Below are positions 56,416 to 64,000 of a stretch of DNA of 64,000 nt, piece after piece. Position 1 is the stretch's first letter. Every line of letters begins with the position of its first letter. The notes beneath the pieces were generated by a model. That model saw only the letters and a program-made list of their open reading frames with translations, was not told where the DNA came from and did no database searches. The position numbers were made by a program, and so were the translations under genes. The DNA is from Carpediemonas membranifera (Eukaryota; Fornicata): NCBI GenBank assembly GCA_019828565.1, contig JAHDYR010000006.1, forward strand, positions 62,001 to 126,000, read 5' to 3'.

Positions 56416-57258
56416 TCAGCAGCAGCTGTAGTACTCGTTATCCACCACCTTCATCACTACCCGCATCACGTCACTCACCGCGCCCTCGTACCGCCTAGGG
56501 GTCCATGTACTCGGCCAAGATCTGTCCATAGTGAAGAACCGGACGAGGGTGGGGCCTGGGCCCTCGAAGAAGGGCATGCCGAGGGTCATGTACGGTATGG
56601 TGTCTGCTTTGAGCACCTCATAAGTTGTGAGGCCTGTGGCGGCGAGGTAGGTGTGGAAGGCGGTCAGACCGAGGAGGAAGAAGCCTACAACAACAGTGCA
56701 GAGCATCTGGGCAAGTAGTATGATATGTATCTCGATAAAGTTGCTTTCTTGGGCGGGTTTGGAGGCCAATATGACGTTGTCGACGAGAACTTGCAGGATG
56801 ATGAATGCCGATCCCGCCCAAAGAAAGAGTAAGAAGCGGGCATGGTTGCCCTCGCCAATGCAGTTGTTCACCCAGAAGCAGTGGTGGTCGAATCTGGCGA
56901 CGCAGCCGCATGACTTGCAGTGGTGAGAACGAACGAGGGTGGGAGCGGCGCAGTGGGGGCAAGGGGTGCCCTGAAGGGACTGAAGAGGAGCGAGAATGCC
57001 TGGATTCGAATGAACAACACGATAATGCAGTGCAGCAGTGAGAAATGAAGATGAGAGGTAACATATGAATAAAACAATGAAGAGAGGGTGATTAAGCAAG
57101 TATACGAGGCTACTAATCTCAGTGAGCAATAGTACTATACCTCCAAAGACGCACATGTCAAACACAATGACAAAGGCTCCGTCCAATGCATCGGATCGGC
57201 CCCCCATCCATATTCGATCATATCCTGCGGTCAACGATCTGAGACCACATATGAGCAT
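56416..57258 (-). CDS. DHHC palmitoyltransferase
   Basis: The product is a 280-residue membrane enzyme that S-acylates cytosolic cysteines. Two hydrophobic segments precede the cysteine-rich domain CPHCAAPTLVRSHHCKSCGC and the catalytic FDHHCFWVNNCIGEGN. Two more membrane segments follow, then the TTYE motif (GLTTYEVLKADT). All zinc ligands and the catalytic cysteine are present. The ATG at 57258 opens the frame; no intron. Confidence 0.95.
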   Translation of the reverse strand: MLICGLRSLTAGYDRIWMGGRSDALDGAFVIVFDMCVFGGIVLLLTEISSLVYLLNHPLFIVLFICYLSSSFLTAALHYRVVHSNPGILAPLQSLQGTPCPHCAAPTLVRSHHCKSCGCVARFDHHCFWVNNCIGEGNHARFLLFLWAGSAFIILQVLVDNVILASKPAQESNFIEIHIILLAQMLCTVVVGFFLLGLTAFHTYLAATGLTTYEVLKADTIPYMTLGMPFFEGPGPTLVRFFTMDRSWPSTWTPRRYEGAVSDVMRVVMKVVDNEYYSCC

Positions 57259-57328
57259 GTCAAGTCAAGCAGACCGACGGAACATCATTTAGCGCAATGT
57301 ATCAAAGTTTCTAGGCCACATCTTGACC

Positions 57329-59569
57329 CTATCTGCTCGGGTTGATTACTGTGAGCTGCAGCAGTGCGTTCTTCACCCCCAGGTTGGTCACTGAGGCCCC
57401 AGCGCCTGAGATACTCCTGTTGACCCCAATAGCCTCGCTTCTGCCGGCATATGTAAAGATGAGACCATTGCCGTCCTTCCCGGCCTTGCCCTCGTCAAGA
57501 ACTAGCAGGTGCACCACCGTTTTGGGGGTGAGACTCAACGCGTGTTCGCCCTTGAACCTCGCCCCTGGCGGCAGGCGGAGGGCTGCGACAAAGAAGGGCA
57601 GCCGGCCCTTCTTGGTCAAGGCCTCGGGTCCGACGTTCGGAGGGGCGCTGAACTTGACCAAGGGCATTGGAATGCTGCAATCCTCGAGGCTACGCGGGGT
57701 CACTCCGCCCTCGAACTTGTCAACCTGGGCCTTTGTCGGCCGCATGAACACCTTGTGCCAGTGGAGCGCATCCCTCAGCTCGCCCACCTTGTGTGACTCG
57801 ACGCACATCTCGGTCACGCCGATCATGGCGCCAGACCCGTCGTACTGCGGCTTGAACCTCGGCACGTCCGGGTCTGTCACACCTCGGGGCACTCTGATCC
57901 TCTTCGACCGCCGGAGCCCCGGCCTGGGCGGCGCCTCTGGTGGAATGACAAGTCCTCGCTTGATGGCGTCCTCGAGTGCGATGTCCTGGTGGATGACGAC
58001 GTCATCATCCCTCATACCGGGGAAGATGTCACTCGTGCGGCTGTACCGTCCGACGTGATGCCGGTATGTCGGCGTAGTAGTGCCTCTGACCGGGACAGCT
58101 GCCGTGTACCGCGCTTTGGGTGGCATCGCGTCCTCGCCCTTCGGCGGGGCGGGTGTCGCTGCAGCGAGGGACAACTCCTCTGGGTCGGCGGCGTCAAACG
58201 ACAGCTGCGAGTCGAAGGGTGAGTCGAGACCCTCTTCGTCAGTGTCTGAGAAGTCTGACAGCTCGCTGGCATGGAAGGTCGACCCGACAGACTTGTCTCC
58301 GCGACTACGAGACTTCAGCACGGGTGTGATGGCAGGGGTGGCAGTCTTCGGCGTCTTCGCCCTCTTGGCAGGGGTTGTCACGGGCGTCGCCTTCCTCCTG
58401 CCCACGGAAACGGGCGTCGGGCCAGCGACGGAACCCGGGGTGGGACTTATGCTCGTTTCAGAGGGCTCCTCGGTCATCTCGGGCTCAGTAATGTCGCCGG
58501 GCTCGGCCTCAGCAGTGGCTTCCGACAGTCCCGTATCCTCGTCTTCGTCGATCGTGCAGCTTATGCTGGCCGGTGTCCTCATCGGGGCCGGGCTGAGCGA
58601 CAGCTTGGGCGATTCCAGACCTGAGCCAGGGCCGGGCAGACCGGACTCAAATCCATCACCCAGGTCGAGGTCAAAGTCGTCGCCCATTGGCTCCTCAAAC
58701 CCGCCTATGTTGTCCGATGAGTCTGAATCGATCTCAGACTCCTGCTCGGCCTCAGACTCCTCCTTGGACTCATCGGCCGACTCAGACTCAGACTCAAGCT
58801 CACTGATGACGGAGATCCTTGAGGCTGAGAGCGGGGCGGCTGGTGACGGGGCCAGACCCTGGTCAAGCTCCTCGGACATGCCAGACTGGTACTCAACCAT
58901 GTCCTCGTGCTCGTTGATGGTGTCCTCCGCCTCCTCGGCTACAGCAGTCACGGGTGTGGCGAACTGGACCGACTTGGGGGTCTTGGTCTTCTTCCGGGGT
59001 GTGGTTTCACTGGGCAATGGGGTGGCGACGGATGCCGGTGCAGAGGGGGTTGGATCGGTTGGGGTGGCAAGCGCCTGGGATGTCGGCTTGGGGCTGATGG
59101 CAGGGGTGGCAGTCTTCGGCGTCTTCGCCCTCTTGGCAGGGGTTGTCACGGGCGTCGCCTTCCTCCTGCCCACGGAAACGGGCGTCGGGCCAGCGACGGA
59201 ACCCGGGGTGGGACTTATGCTCGTTTCAGAGGGCTCCTCGGTCATCTCGGGCTCAGTAATGTCGCCGGGCTCGGCCTCAGCAGTGGCCTCAGCCAGCACA
59301 GATGTTCTGTCAACTGCCTCATATTCCTCGTCAGGAAGATGGGTGCTGTCCAATGGCGTCGCAACTGGAGTATTAACTTTCTTCTGAGTAAGACGCTCTC
59401 TCGCCCTCAGGAGCGCTGCGGTGGTTACCCTTTCAGTAAGCGTCGGCACACGTTCCTCACCAAAGCATATTTTCCGACATAACGCCAAACCATACGCTTC
59501 TAGCAATGCAATTGCGTCACCATTTGTCAATGGCGGCAAGTTTTCGTAATCGATGGCCAGGCGCGGCAT
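57329..59569 (-). CDS. CENPC: CENP-C-like centromere protein (candidate)
   Basis: The product is 746 residues from MPRLAIDYENLPPL. A long Thr/Pro/Glu-rich, low-complexity N-terminal 500 residues contains two identical 64-residue blocks. Near residue 570 is RPGLRRSKRIRVPRG, which matches the arginine-rich core R-R-S-x-R-x-(R/x)-x-P of the CENP-C motif that binds the nucleosome acidic patch, though the following tryptophans are absent. The last 110 residues fit a cupin-like dimerisation domain (ALRLPPGARFKGEHAL, VVHLLVLDEGK, VNRSISGAGASVTNLGVKNA), as in CENP-C/Mif2. Order and size agree with CENP-C. An upstream ATG at 59632 is possible but the 59569 start has the CATAATG context. Confidence 0.55.
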   Translation of the reverse strand: MPRLAIDYENLPPLTNGDAIALLEAYGLALCRKICFGEERVPTLTERVTTAALLRARERLTQKKVNTPVATPLDSTHLPDEEYEAVDRTSVLAEATAEAEPGDITEPEMTEEPSETSISPTPGSVAGPTPVSVGRRKATPVTTPAKRAKTPKTATPAISPKPTSQALATPTDPTPSAPASVATPLPSETTPRKKTKTPKSVQFATPVTAVAEEAEDTINEHEDMVEYQSGMSEELDQGLAPSPAAPLSASRISVISELESESESADESKEESEAEQESEIDSDSSDNIGGFEEPMGDDFDLDLGDGFESGLPGPGSGLESPKLSLSPAPMRTPASISCTIDEDEDTGLSEATAEAEPGDITEPEMTEEPSETSISPTPGSVAGPTPVSVGRRKATPVTTPAKRAKTPKTATPAITPVLKSRSRGDKSVGSTFHASELSDFSDTDEEGLDSPFDSQLSFDAADPEELSLAAATPAPPKGEDAMPPKARYTAAVPVRGTTTPTYRHHVGRYSRTSDIFPGMRDDDVVIHQDIALEDAIKRGLVIPPEAPPRPGLRRSKRIRVPRGVTDPDVPRFKPQYDGSGAMIGVTEMCVESHKVGELRDALHWHKVFMRPTKAQVDKFEGGVTPRSLEDCSIPMPLVKFSAPPNVGPEALTKKGRLPFFVAALRLPPGARFKGEHALSLTPKTVVHLLVLDEGKAGKDGNGLIFTYAGRSEAIGVNRSISGAGASVTNLGVKNALLQLTVINPSR
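58327..58519. repeat. Direct repeat unit A (193 bp) inside the CENP-C-like gene
   Basis: This copy is identical by eye to 59095-59287; the offset is exactly 768 bp (256 codons). It encodes a 64-residue Thr/Pro-rich block including SVGRRKATPVTTPAKRAKTP. Confidence 0.9.
59095..59287. repeat. Direct repeat unit B (193 bp) inside the CENP-C-like gene
   Basis: Second copy of the unit at 58327-58519, in the same reading frame and orientation. Identity at silent sites suggests recent duplication or gene conversion. Confidence 0.9.
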
Positions 59570-59744
59570 TATGCGCAAATCTGTCGAAACGTTAAAACAG
59601 CCCAAAGCGTATAAAGCAACGCTGGGAGACATAAACAGATGCTACTATCGTACCGACGCTTTATTACCACCCGTCCGATTCGAACGGATGACCCGCAGTG
59701 GCCATCAACGAGGCAAGACCGAGCCATGGACGACCCCGCGAAAC

Positions 59745-61070
59745 TCAGTCGCCAATGTCGAAAGTCTCACCAACACCCTCCCTCTTCGCCACTTCCGCCA
59801 CCGCAGCCTCTCTCACAGCTGCCCTGACGTCGATGGGCGACTCCTTGGGGGTCCAGCTTGCAGCAAAGGCGTGGCAGCCGCGGCATTGTCGGACGAGGAG
59901 GGTGAAGGTCGGGTTGACTGAGAGCCGGGCGTTGATACTGTAGATCTGGATCACAGGCGAGTAGTCGGTGCCGTGGCACTTGGGGCAAACTAGCGGCTCC
60001 GAGGGCGACCCGTCTGCATAGCCGAGGACCTTGTCGACTGGGCCGGCAAACCCAAGCAGAGTCGTCTTAGCGGAGAGAATCTCAAGAACATACGGGTAGC
60101 AGCGTCGTAATCTAGCCTCAGTCCAATCTTTCATAGATCTTTCTAAATTAGCAGATCCTTGCGGTAGAGGCAGGTTTGGGTGATCAGGGAACGGCATAAG
60201 CTGCATCACCGCCCGTGCGGGCAGGTACTGAGTGTCGGGTTCGGGCAGGGCCACCTTCAGGGCTGGTGCGGCAGGACTCGGGATGACTCGGACGAGGTGA
60301 GTCATGGAGGGGTTGTGGGCGTGGCTGACTGCGATGTCTTCGTCTCTAGTGTAGAACTTGCGGCACATGAAGAGCTGCATGAGGTGGTGGTCGGCGTGGG
60401 CGGCGTGGGCATTCGTGTTGAAGACGGCGGGGACAACAGCTGGGGCTGGGTCCGTGTTGTATGTCTTGGCAGCCTGGGCGGCTTCCTCCGTGACTTGGTT
60501 GAGGTCGAGCTGGAGCACGAACAGCATCTTGTCGCCACAGAGTTGGCAGCAGGGGTGGGGCTCAGTGCCGTCAATACCACGGTACGGCTGGCCCCCAAAC
60601 CTGCTGCGGCTGGTGATAAACGAGGGCGGGATCGTCACGGTCGCCAGATGCAGGGCCGGTCGGCACCCGCGGCCGGCCAGGGCCCCGTGTTCGTTCTCGA
60701 GTGCTTTGTGCTCTTCGAGGTAGATGCTCCGAGCATCCGCAAGAGCAAGGTTGATGTCTGTGTCGAATATGACGCTGTTTGCGGGTGGACGAGCCCGGTC
60801 CTCTTCAGCAGGGGCCGTCTGGGCATCATTCTGTTGGCACTTGCGAATTGGTCGGCCGGAAACGCTGTACAAAACAGTTTCCTCTTCAACAGACTTAGTA
60901 CGGACTTGTACGGGATCGTTCAGCCGTGTTGGCGGAGGAGAGGGCCCGTCTGCAAGATCCTTGGCAACTGCAGCCTTGAGAACAGCATCTTCCTGCGTTT
61001 TCCTACGAGTTCCTGTCTGTGGAGCAGTATCCACCGGCGCTCTTTCAGTTTTGGACTTCATCTTCCTCAT
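59745..61070 (-). CDS. Zinc-binding PDCD2/YwqG-like protein
   Basis: The product is 441 residues. The central region reads SRFGGQPYRGIDG, then PCCQLCGDKMLFVLQLDLNQ and LMQLFMCRKFYTRDEDI. This 'GG-x-P ... P-x-C-x-x-C-G-x-x-M-x-F-x-x-Q' pattern is shared by PDCD2/TSR4 proteins and bacterial YwqG (DUF1963). A second zinc pair set follows (VCPKCHGTDYSP and VRQCRGCHAF). The C-terminal PDCD2_C block was not recognised, so a ribosome-biogenesis role is unproven. The N-terminus is charged. In-frame ATGs at 61070 and 61061. Confidence 0.5.
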   Translation of the reverse strand: MRKMKSKTERAPVDTAPQTGTRRKTQEDAVLKAAVAKDLADGPSPPPTRLNDPVQVRTKSVEEETVLYSVSGRPIRKCQQNDAQTAPAEEDRARPPANSVIFDTDINLALADARSIYLEEHKALENEHGALAGRGCRPALHLATVTIPPSFITSRSRFGGQPYRGIDGTEPHPCCQLCGDKMLFVLQLDLNQVTEEAAQAAKTYNTDPAPAVVPAVFNTNAHAAHADHHLMQLFMCRKFYTRDEDIAVSHAHNPSMTHLVRVIPSPAAPALKVALPEPDTQYLPARAVMQLMPFPDHPNLPLPQGSANLERSMKDWTEARLRRCYPYVLEILSAKTTLLGFAGPVDKVLGYADGSPSEPLVCPKCHGTDYSPVIQIYSINARLSVNPTFTLLVRQCRGCHAFAASWTPKESPIDVRAAVREAAVAEVAKREGVGETFDIGD

Positions 61071-61201
61071 CGTCGTGCGTCAAGCGCGCAAAAGTGCGGC
61101 AACACACGACTCTTCACAAGACTCCCTCTCGTCTCACGCACTGGGATGTAGCATGTATACCACCCTCACCCAGGCAGGCTATTTATCTCAGTCAGGTTCC
61201 C

Positions 61202-61588
61202 TCACATCTCATCGTCGCTGTCGTCCTCGTCCGCGGCATTGTGCCCGGTAATACGCTCAGCCTCCCAGACCTGTGAGCACATCGGGCAGGTGTGGGTCGT
61301 CTTGAGCCACTTCTGGATGCAATGGACATGGAAGCAATGGCCGCACCGGCCCCATGCAAGCTTGCACTCACTGACATCATTGCCTGCAGAAACACAGTCT
61401 AGGCACCGCTGTGTGATGTGTGTACGGCAAATACCACATTTCTCGTTGTGGAATGCTGTGTTAGGGAAAGAAGCGGAAACTGACTGTAGCGCCACTGAAT
61501 AAGGCTAAATCTGGAATATACAAACCATAGCAACAGCATTGTACTTAAGAAGCTTCACTCTCGGCTTTGTCTCGGCAGCTTCGCTCAT
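61202..61588 (-). CDS. RBX1: RBX1/APC11-type RING-H2 protein
   Basis: The gene has two exons: 61588-61522 and 61455-61202, with a 66-nt intron (GTATAT...CTAACACAG). The 106-residue product has the cullin-binding strand VKLLKYNAVAM, then a RING-H2 with an extra zinc site: CGICRTHITQRCLDC, LAWGRCGHCFHVHCIQKWLK and TCPMC. RTHI and the L-x-W-G-x-C context resemble RBX1, while the closing CPMC resembles APC11. The acidic tail is unusual. It should pair with the cullin at 30206 or with an APC2-type cullin. Without splicing no ATG precedes the RING. Confidence 0.8.
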
Positions 61589-61754
61589 TGTAGGCGTTGA
61601 CAGGTTCTGATATTGGTGCAGTTTATGTCCGCAGTGATTTCAAGCCTCGCAATTGCATCCTGGCCCTCTAGTAGCTCACAGCACAGTCCACGATGTGTAT
61701 TGCGCCGGTGCATTATTCTGCGATGCAACCAGACCAATTCCAACAACGGAAATA

Positions 61755-62438
61755 ATGTCTGGGCGAACCCCAGAGGCTGATAGACAGCTACTATATGACA
61801 CACAATCATCCCTCAAGGATATGTTCAGAGCCTACGACCGGCGTCAACGCACGTTTCGCCGTGATCACTCCACAATGGTTGATTCGAACGCCAGCGACTA
61901 CTGTGTCTACGGCAAAGGGCAGGAGTCCCAAGTTCGCTCCTATCTCAAGCAGAAAACCAGCGAGTTAGCGCTTTCTTCCTCACTAAGCCCCCGTATGCCA
62001 GTCATCGTGACGGATCCGCAGGTCATGAGCATGGAATATAGCCGTAAGAAGCAGGTATCGACACTCATGGTCCAGGAGATGCGGGCCCTCCTCTCTCCCC
62101 GTGATTCTCTAGCCACGGAGTCCCGCAAGGCGCAGGTGGAAGGCTTTGCCGAGTCCTACCTTTCACCCGAAGAGAGGGAGAAGTGCGACGACGTCATAGC
62201 TGACCTAGATATGACCAAATACCTGCCACAGGAAGAGATTGATGCTGCCAAGAAACGGTCCAAACGCAGAGGAACCTTGGGCCGCTATCAGGTTATGTCG
62301 ACACAAAGCCAGAAGCTGGACGTGAGCAGGTCGGCCGGCTCTTTCCCTACAATGAAGGGCGAGGAGACAGTGCGGTGGGACTACACGGCAGAGTACGAGC
62401 AGGGGCTGGGCGAGGATGGGGTCAGGACTGTCAGGTGA
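61755..62438 (+). CDS. Hypothetical protein, 227 residues
   Basis: It begins MSGRTPEADRQLLYDTQSSL and is hydrophilic, with helical and Ser/Arg-rich parts (YLSPEEREKCDDVIADLDMT and AKKRSKRRGTLGRYQV). No family is recognised. The ATG context is AAATAATG, and it is divergent from the RBX1-like gene with 166 bp between starts. An upstream in-frame extension to 61653 lacks a better start context. Confidence 0.6.
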   Translation: MSGRTPEADRQLLYDTQSSLKDMFRAYDRRQRTFRRDHSTMVDSNASDYCVYGKGQESQVRSYLKQKTSELALSSSLSPRMPVIVTDPQVMSMEYSRKKQVSTLMVQEMRALLSPRDSLATESRKAQVEGFAESYLSPEEREKCDDVIADLDMTKYLPQEEIDAAKKRSKRRGTLGRYQVMSTQSQKLDVSRSAGSFPTMKGEETVRWDYTAEYEQGLGEDGVRTVR

Positions 62439-62876
62439 CGGCCAGGCGGCTGAGTGTGGCGTGTTGGTAGTGTGGGTGGTGTTCTCTTATTCTTACTGCT
62501 GAGGGTTGACTGGGTTTGACTTGTCGGTCGAGATTGTGACGGCTGTACAGTTGCTCTGTAAGTGCTCTCGCAAATCAATTTAAACAATCTTTCTCTAGCC
62601 TCACAAGTCTCTTTACCAGTCAACTATGTCTCTGAGAACCGAATCTTCCGGTCTTGGTCAACGCTTGTCACCTGTGCCGCGGGGCAAACACACGGGAACC
62701 ACAAGGCGGTAGCGGCCCAGTCGCGGCGGGTCTATTGCTACCCTAGAATAGCACTGGACGCCTTCATATCTCACGATAAAATACCGCAGATCGTCTGTAT
62801 TTAGCGGGCGAGATTCGCGGCTGAGATTACTGTATCCAGATCTGGTTAGACACAAGTCCCTCAACAAGGCAAGACA
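62439..62876. other. Intergenic stretch before TSG101
   Basis: Only short frames occur here, such as a 28-codon plus-strand frame near 62625. AT-rich segments flank a GC-rich centre. No RNA gene could be folded with confidence by eye. It should contain the TSG101 promoter. Confidence 0.35.
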
Positions 62877-63998
62877 ATGACGAGTCTCATGACGCAGGAG
62901 CTTCACAACCTCCTTTCAAAGATCGGAACGTACCGACAGATGGACGTGGTCTCTGGGCAAATCCTCGAGTGTTTCCGCACATACAGCAACCTCAAGCCCA
63001 TTCTCGGGGTTATTCCTGCTCAATCAAGCCACTGCGTAGTTCTCCGCGGCACTGTGCCCATGTACTACCGCAACAACAAGTACAATATCCCCGTCGGCAT
63101 GTGGATCCCGACCACATTCCCCTCTTCCCCCCCGATCCCATATGTCCTCCCCACAGGAGACATGTTCATCCGCCCCAACCACCCCCAGGTCGATAAGTAC
63201 GGCAAGGTCACGCTGGACTACATCCACCCACGCAACTGGCGGCCAGGCCAGTCGACTCTGCTCGAGTCGGTCAATCAGCTGTGCATCGAGTTCGGGAAGA
63301 ACCCCCCGGTGAGCTCTGGCCCTTCTCCGAGCTCTGGTTCAGCCCAGCATCATCGCCCCCCGCCCCCGCAGCAGCAGCAGCCAGTATTCCAGCGGCCTGG
63401 GCAGTACCCCGCAGGCCAGTACCAGCATAAGCCGCAGCCCCAGCAGGAGAGAATGATGCTCCTCTCCCAGCTGAGCCAGAAGATGTTCAACGACCTCTCT
63501 GTTAAGCGCTCAGACCTTGTTCGCCACGGTAACACCGTCAGCAAGGAGATTGACAGCAGATGCGGCGAGGTCCAGCAGAAGCAGAGCATGGCTGGCAATA
63601 TGGCACGGGACCACAGCCAGCTGGAGACCTCGATCGGCCGCATGAAGCTTGCTATCGCAGACATTGACCGGCAGATTGCCTCCCTCGAAGCCTCCGCTGG
63701 TCCGGTCGACCCACACCAGAGAAACGCACTGGACGAAGCAACCGACCCCGATAACGCATCCCGCCGCCAGGTATCTCGTCTGACGGCAGAGAACCAGGCG
63801 CTCGAGGACGCCATGTACAAGATTTACGTGGCAATGTGTGACGATGAAGTCGAGCCGATCGACGGCTTGAAGTACATAAGAAAGCTCGCCAAGGAGCAGT
63901 TTTACGACAGGGCGCTGCTGTGGAAGATCGAGAAGACCCGCATGATGATGGCCAGGCGGGGCCAACCCCAGCAACCCCCGAGGCAGGCCGTGCAATGA
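62877..63998 (+). CDS. TSG101: ESCRT-I subunit TSG101/VPS23
   Basis: The product is 373 residues. The N-terminal UEV domain (about 1-145), an inactive E2 fold that binds ubiquitin and PTAP-like motifs, has VLRGTVPMYYRNNKYNIPVG, IPTTFPSSPPIPYV and LDYIHPRNWRPGQSTL. There is no catalytic cysteine. A Pro/Gln-rich linker is followed by a coiled coil (about 200-270) and the C-terminal steadiness box (ALEDAMYKIYVAMCDDEVEP, KYIRKLAKEQFYDRALLWKI). It is complete, ending 2 bp before the window edge. It sorts ubiquitinated cargo into multivesicular bodies. Confidence 0.95.
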   Translation: MTSLMTQELHNLLSKIGTYRQMDVVSGQILECFRTYSNLKPILGVIPAQSSHCVVLRGTVPMYYRNNKYNIPVGMWIPTTFPSSPPIPYVLPTGDMFIRPNHPQVDKYGKVTLDYIHPRNWRPGQSTLLESVNQLCIEFGKNPPVSSGPSPSSGSAQHHRPPPPQQQQPVFQRPGQYPAGQYQHKPQPQQERMMLLSQLSQKMFNDLSVKRSDLVRHGNTVSKEIDSRCGEVQQKQSMAGNMARDHSQLETSIGRMKLAIADIDRQIASLEASAGPVDPHQRNALDEATDPDNASRRQVSRLTAENQALEDAMYKIYVAMCDDEVEPIDGLKYIRKLAKEQFYDRALLWKIEKTRMMMARRGQPQQPPRQAVQ

Positions 63999-64000
63999 GC

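Noticed and set aside
59660-59745. tRNA-like sequence on the minus strand: a B-box GTTCGAATC with a stem of about 4 bp, and an A-box-like TGGCTCGGTC upstream.
   Set aside because: The A-box to B-box spacing is about four bases too short, the acceptor strands do not pair, and the D-loop GG is missing. It is probably chance sequence between two genes.
59745-61070. First thought to be ZPR1 because of paired zinc motifs.
   Set aside because: ZPR1 zinc fingers have a C4 pattern with a different order, and the GG-x-P plus LCGDKMLFVLQLD block fits PDCD2/YwqG better.
1-64000. CRISPR arrays, tandem satellites, rRNA genes or bacterial insertion sequences.
   Set aside because: No regularly spaced repeats, conserved rRNA segments or terminal-repeat-flanked transposase were seen. 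The only sizeable repeats are the inverted arms, the 193-bp direct repeat and the RCC1 gene pair.

Overview
The window is nuclear DNA from a gene-dense, flagellated, free-living-type protist, most probably a metamonad of the Fornicata (a Carpediemonas-like relative of Giardia). This assignment is an inference. It rests on about 38 genes in 64 kb with gaps often under 200 bp, ultra-short introns (28-92 nt) whose 3' ends read CTAACACAG, CTCACACAG or close variants (the fused branch-point/acceptor style known from Giardia and Trichomonas), a Giardia-like AGTAAA poly(A) motif near or overlapping stop codons, a short cathepsin B-like protease, and flagellar genes. No bacterial operon signals, rRNA or convincing tRNA genes were seen.

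Layout. 1-17.7 kb, all on the minus strand: ISWI remodeler (cut by the left edge), a CatSper-like voltage-gated channel, ribosome-assembly factor NOC3, SmD3, eIF4E, an acidic-tailed protein, a UBAC2-type rhomboid pseudoprotease, flagellar CFAP61, two coiled-coil proteins (one resembling kinetochore Spc25), a RING/coiled-coil/WD40 E3 and a cathepsin B. 17.7-25 kb: an accessory stretch with an intact RCC1-propeller gene, its inverted frameshifted paralogue, and reading frames broken by stops or shifts. 25-35 kb: a PIWI-clade Argonaute with an altered catalytic tetrad, PP2A B'', IFT20, a cullin, prefoldin 6, cyclophilin A and eIF3j, several with tiny introns. 35.0-48.7 kb: a pair of almost identical 1.69-kb inverted repeats, each with a GC-rich coiled-coil gene and the 3' half of a TBC RabGAP gene. 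Between the arms lie the rest of the TBC gene, V-ATPase subunit B, a 46-residue protein, a decayed Fanzor/TnpB-like nuclease and a 1702-residue protein that joins a WD40 propeller, a protein kinase, a HECT-like domain and RING/IBR-type zinc clusters. 48.9-64 kb: GMPPB, an NT-C2/DIL protein, a CDKN3-like phosphatase, an LRR protein, a WDR54-like propeller, a DHHC palmitoyltransferase, a CENP-C-like protein, a zinc-binding PDCD2/YwqG-like protein, an RBX1/APC11-like RING protein and the ESCRT-I subunit TSG101.

Themes. Ubiquitin and protein quality control recur (cullin, RBX-like, RING-WD40, kinase-HECT-IBR, UBAC2-like, TSG101). So do flagellum genes (CFAP61, IFT20, CatSper-like) and candidate segregation proteins (CENP-C-like, Spc25-like, CDKN3-like). 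The best candidates for something undescribed are the kinase-HECT-IBR fusion, the inverted duplication that brackets it, the Fanzor relic and the two candidate kinetochore proteins. Coding starts were placed at ATG codons. Twelve introns were inferred from frame, family conservation and splice motifs, without transcript support.
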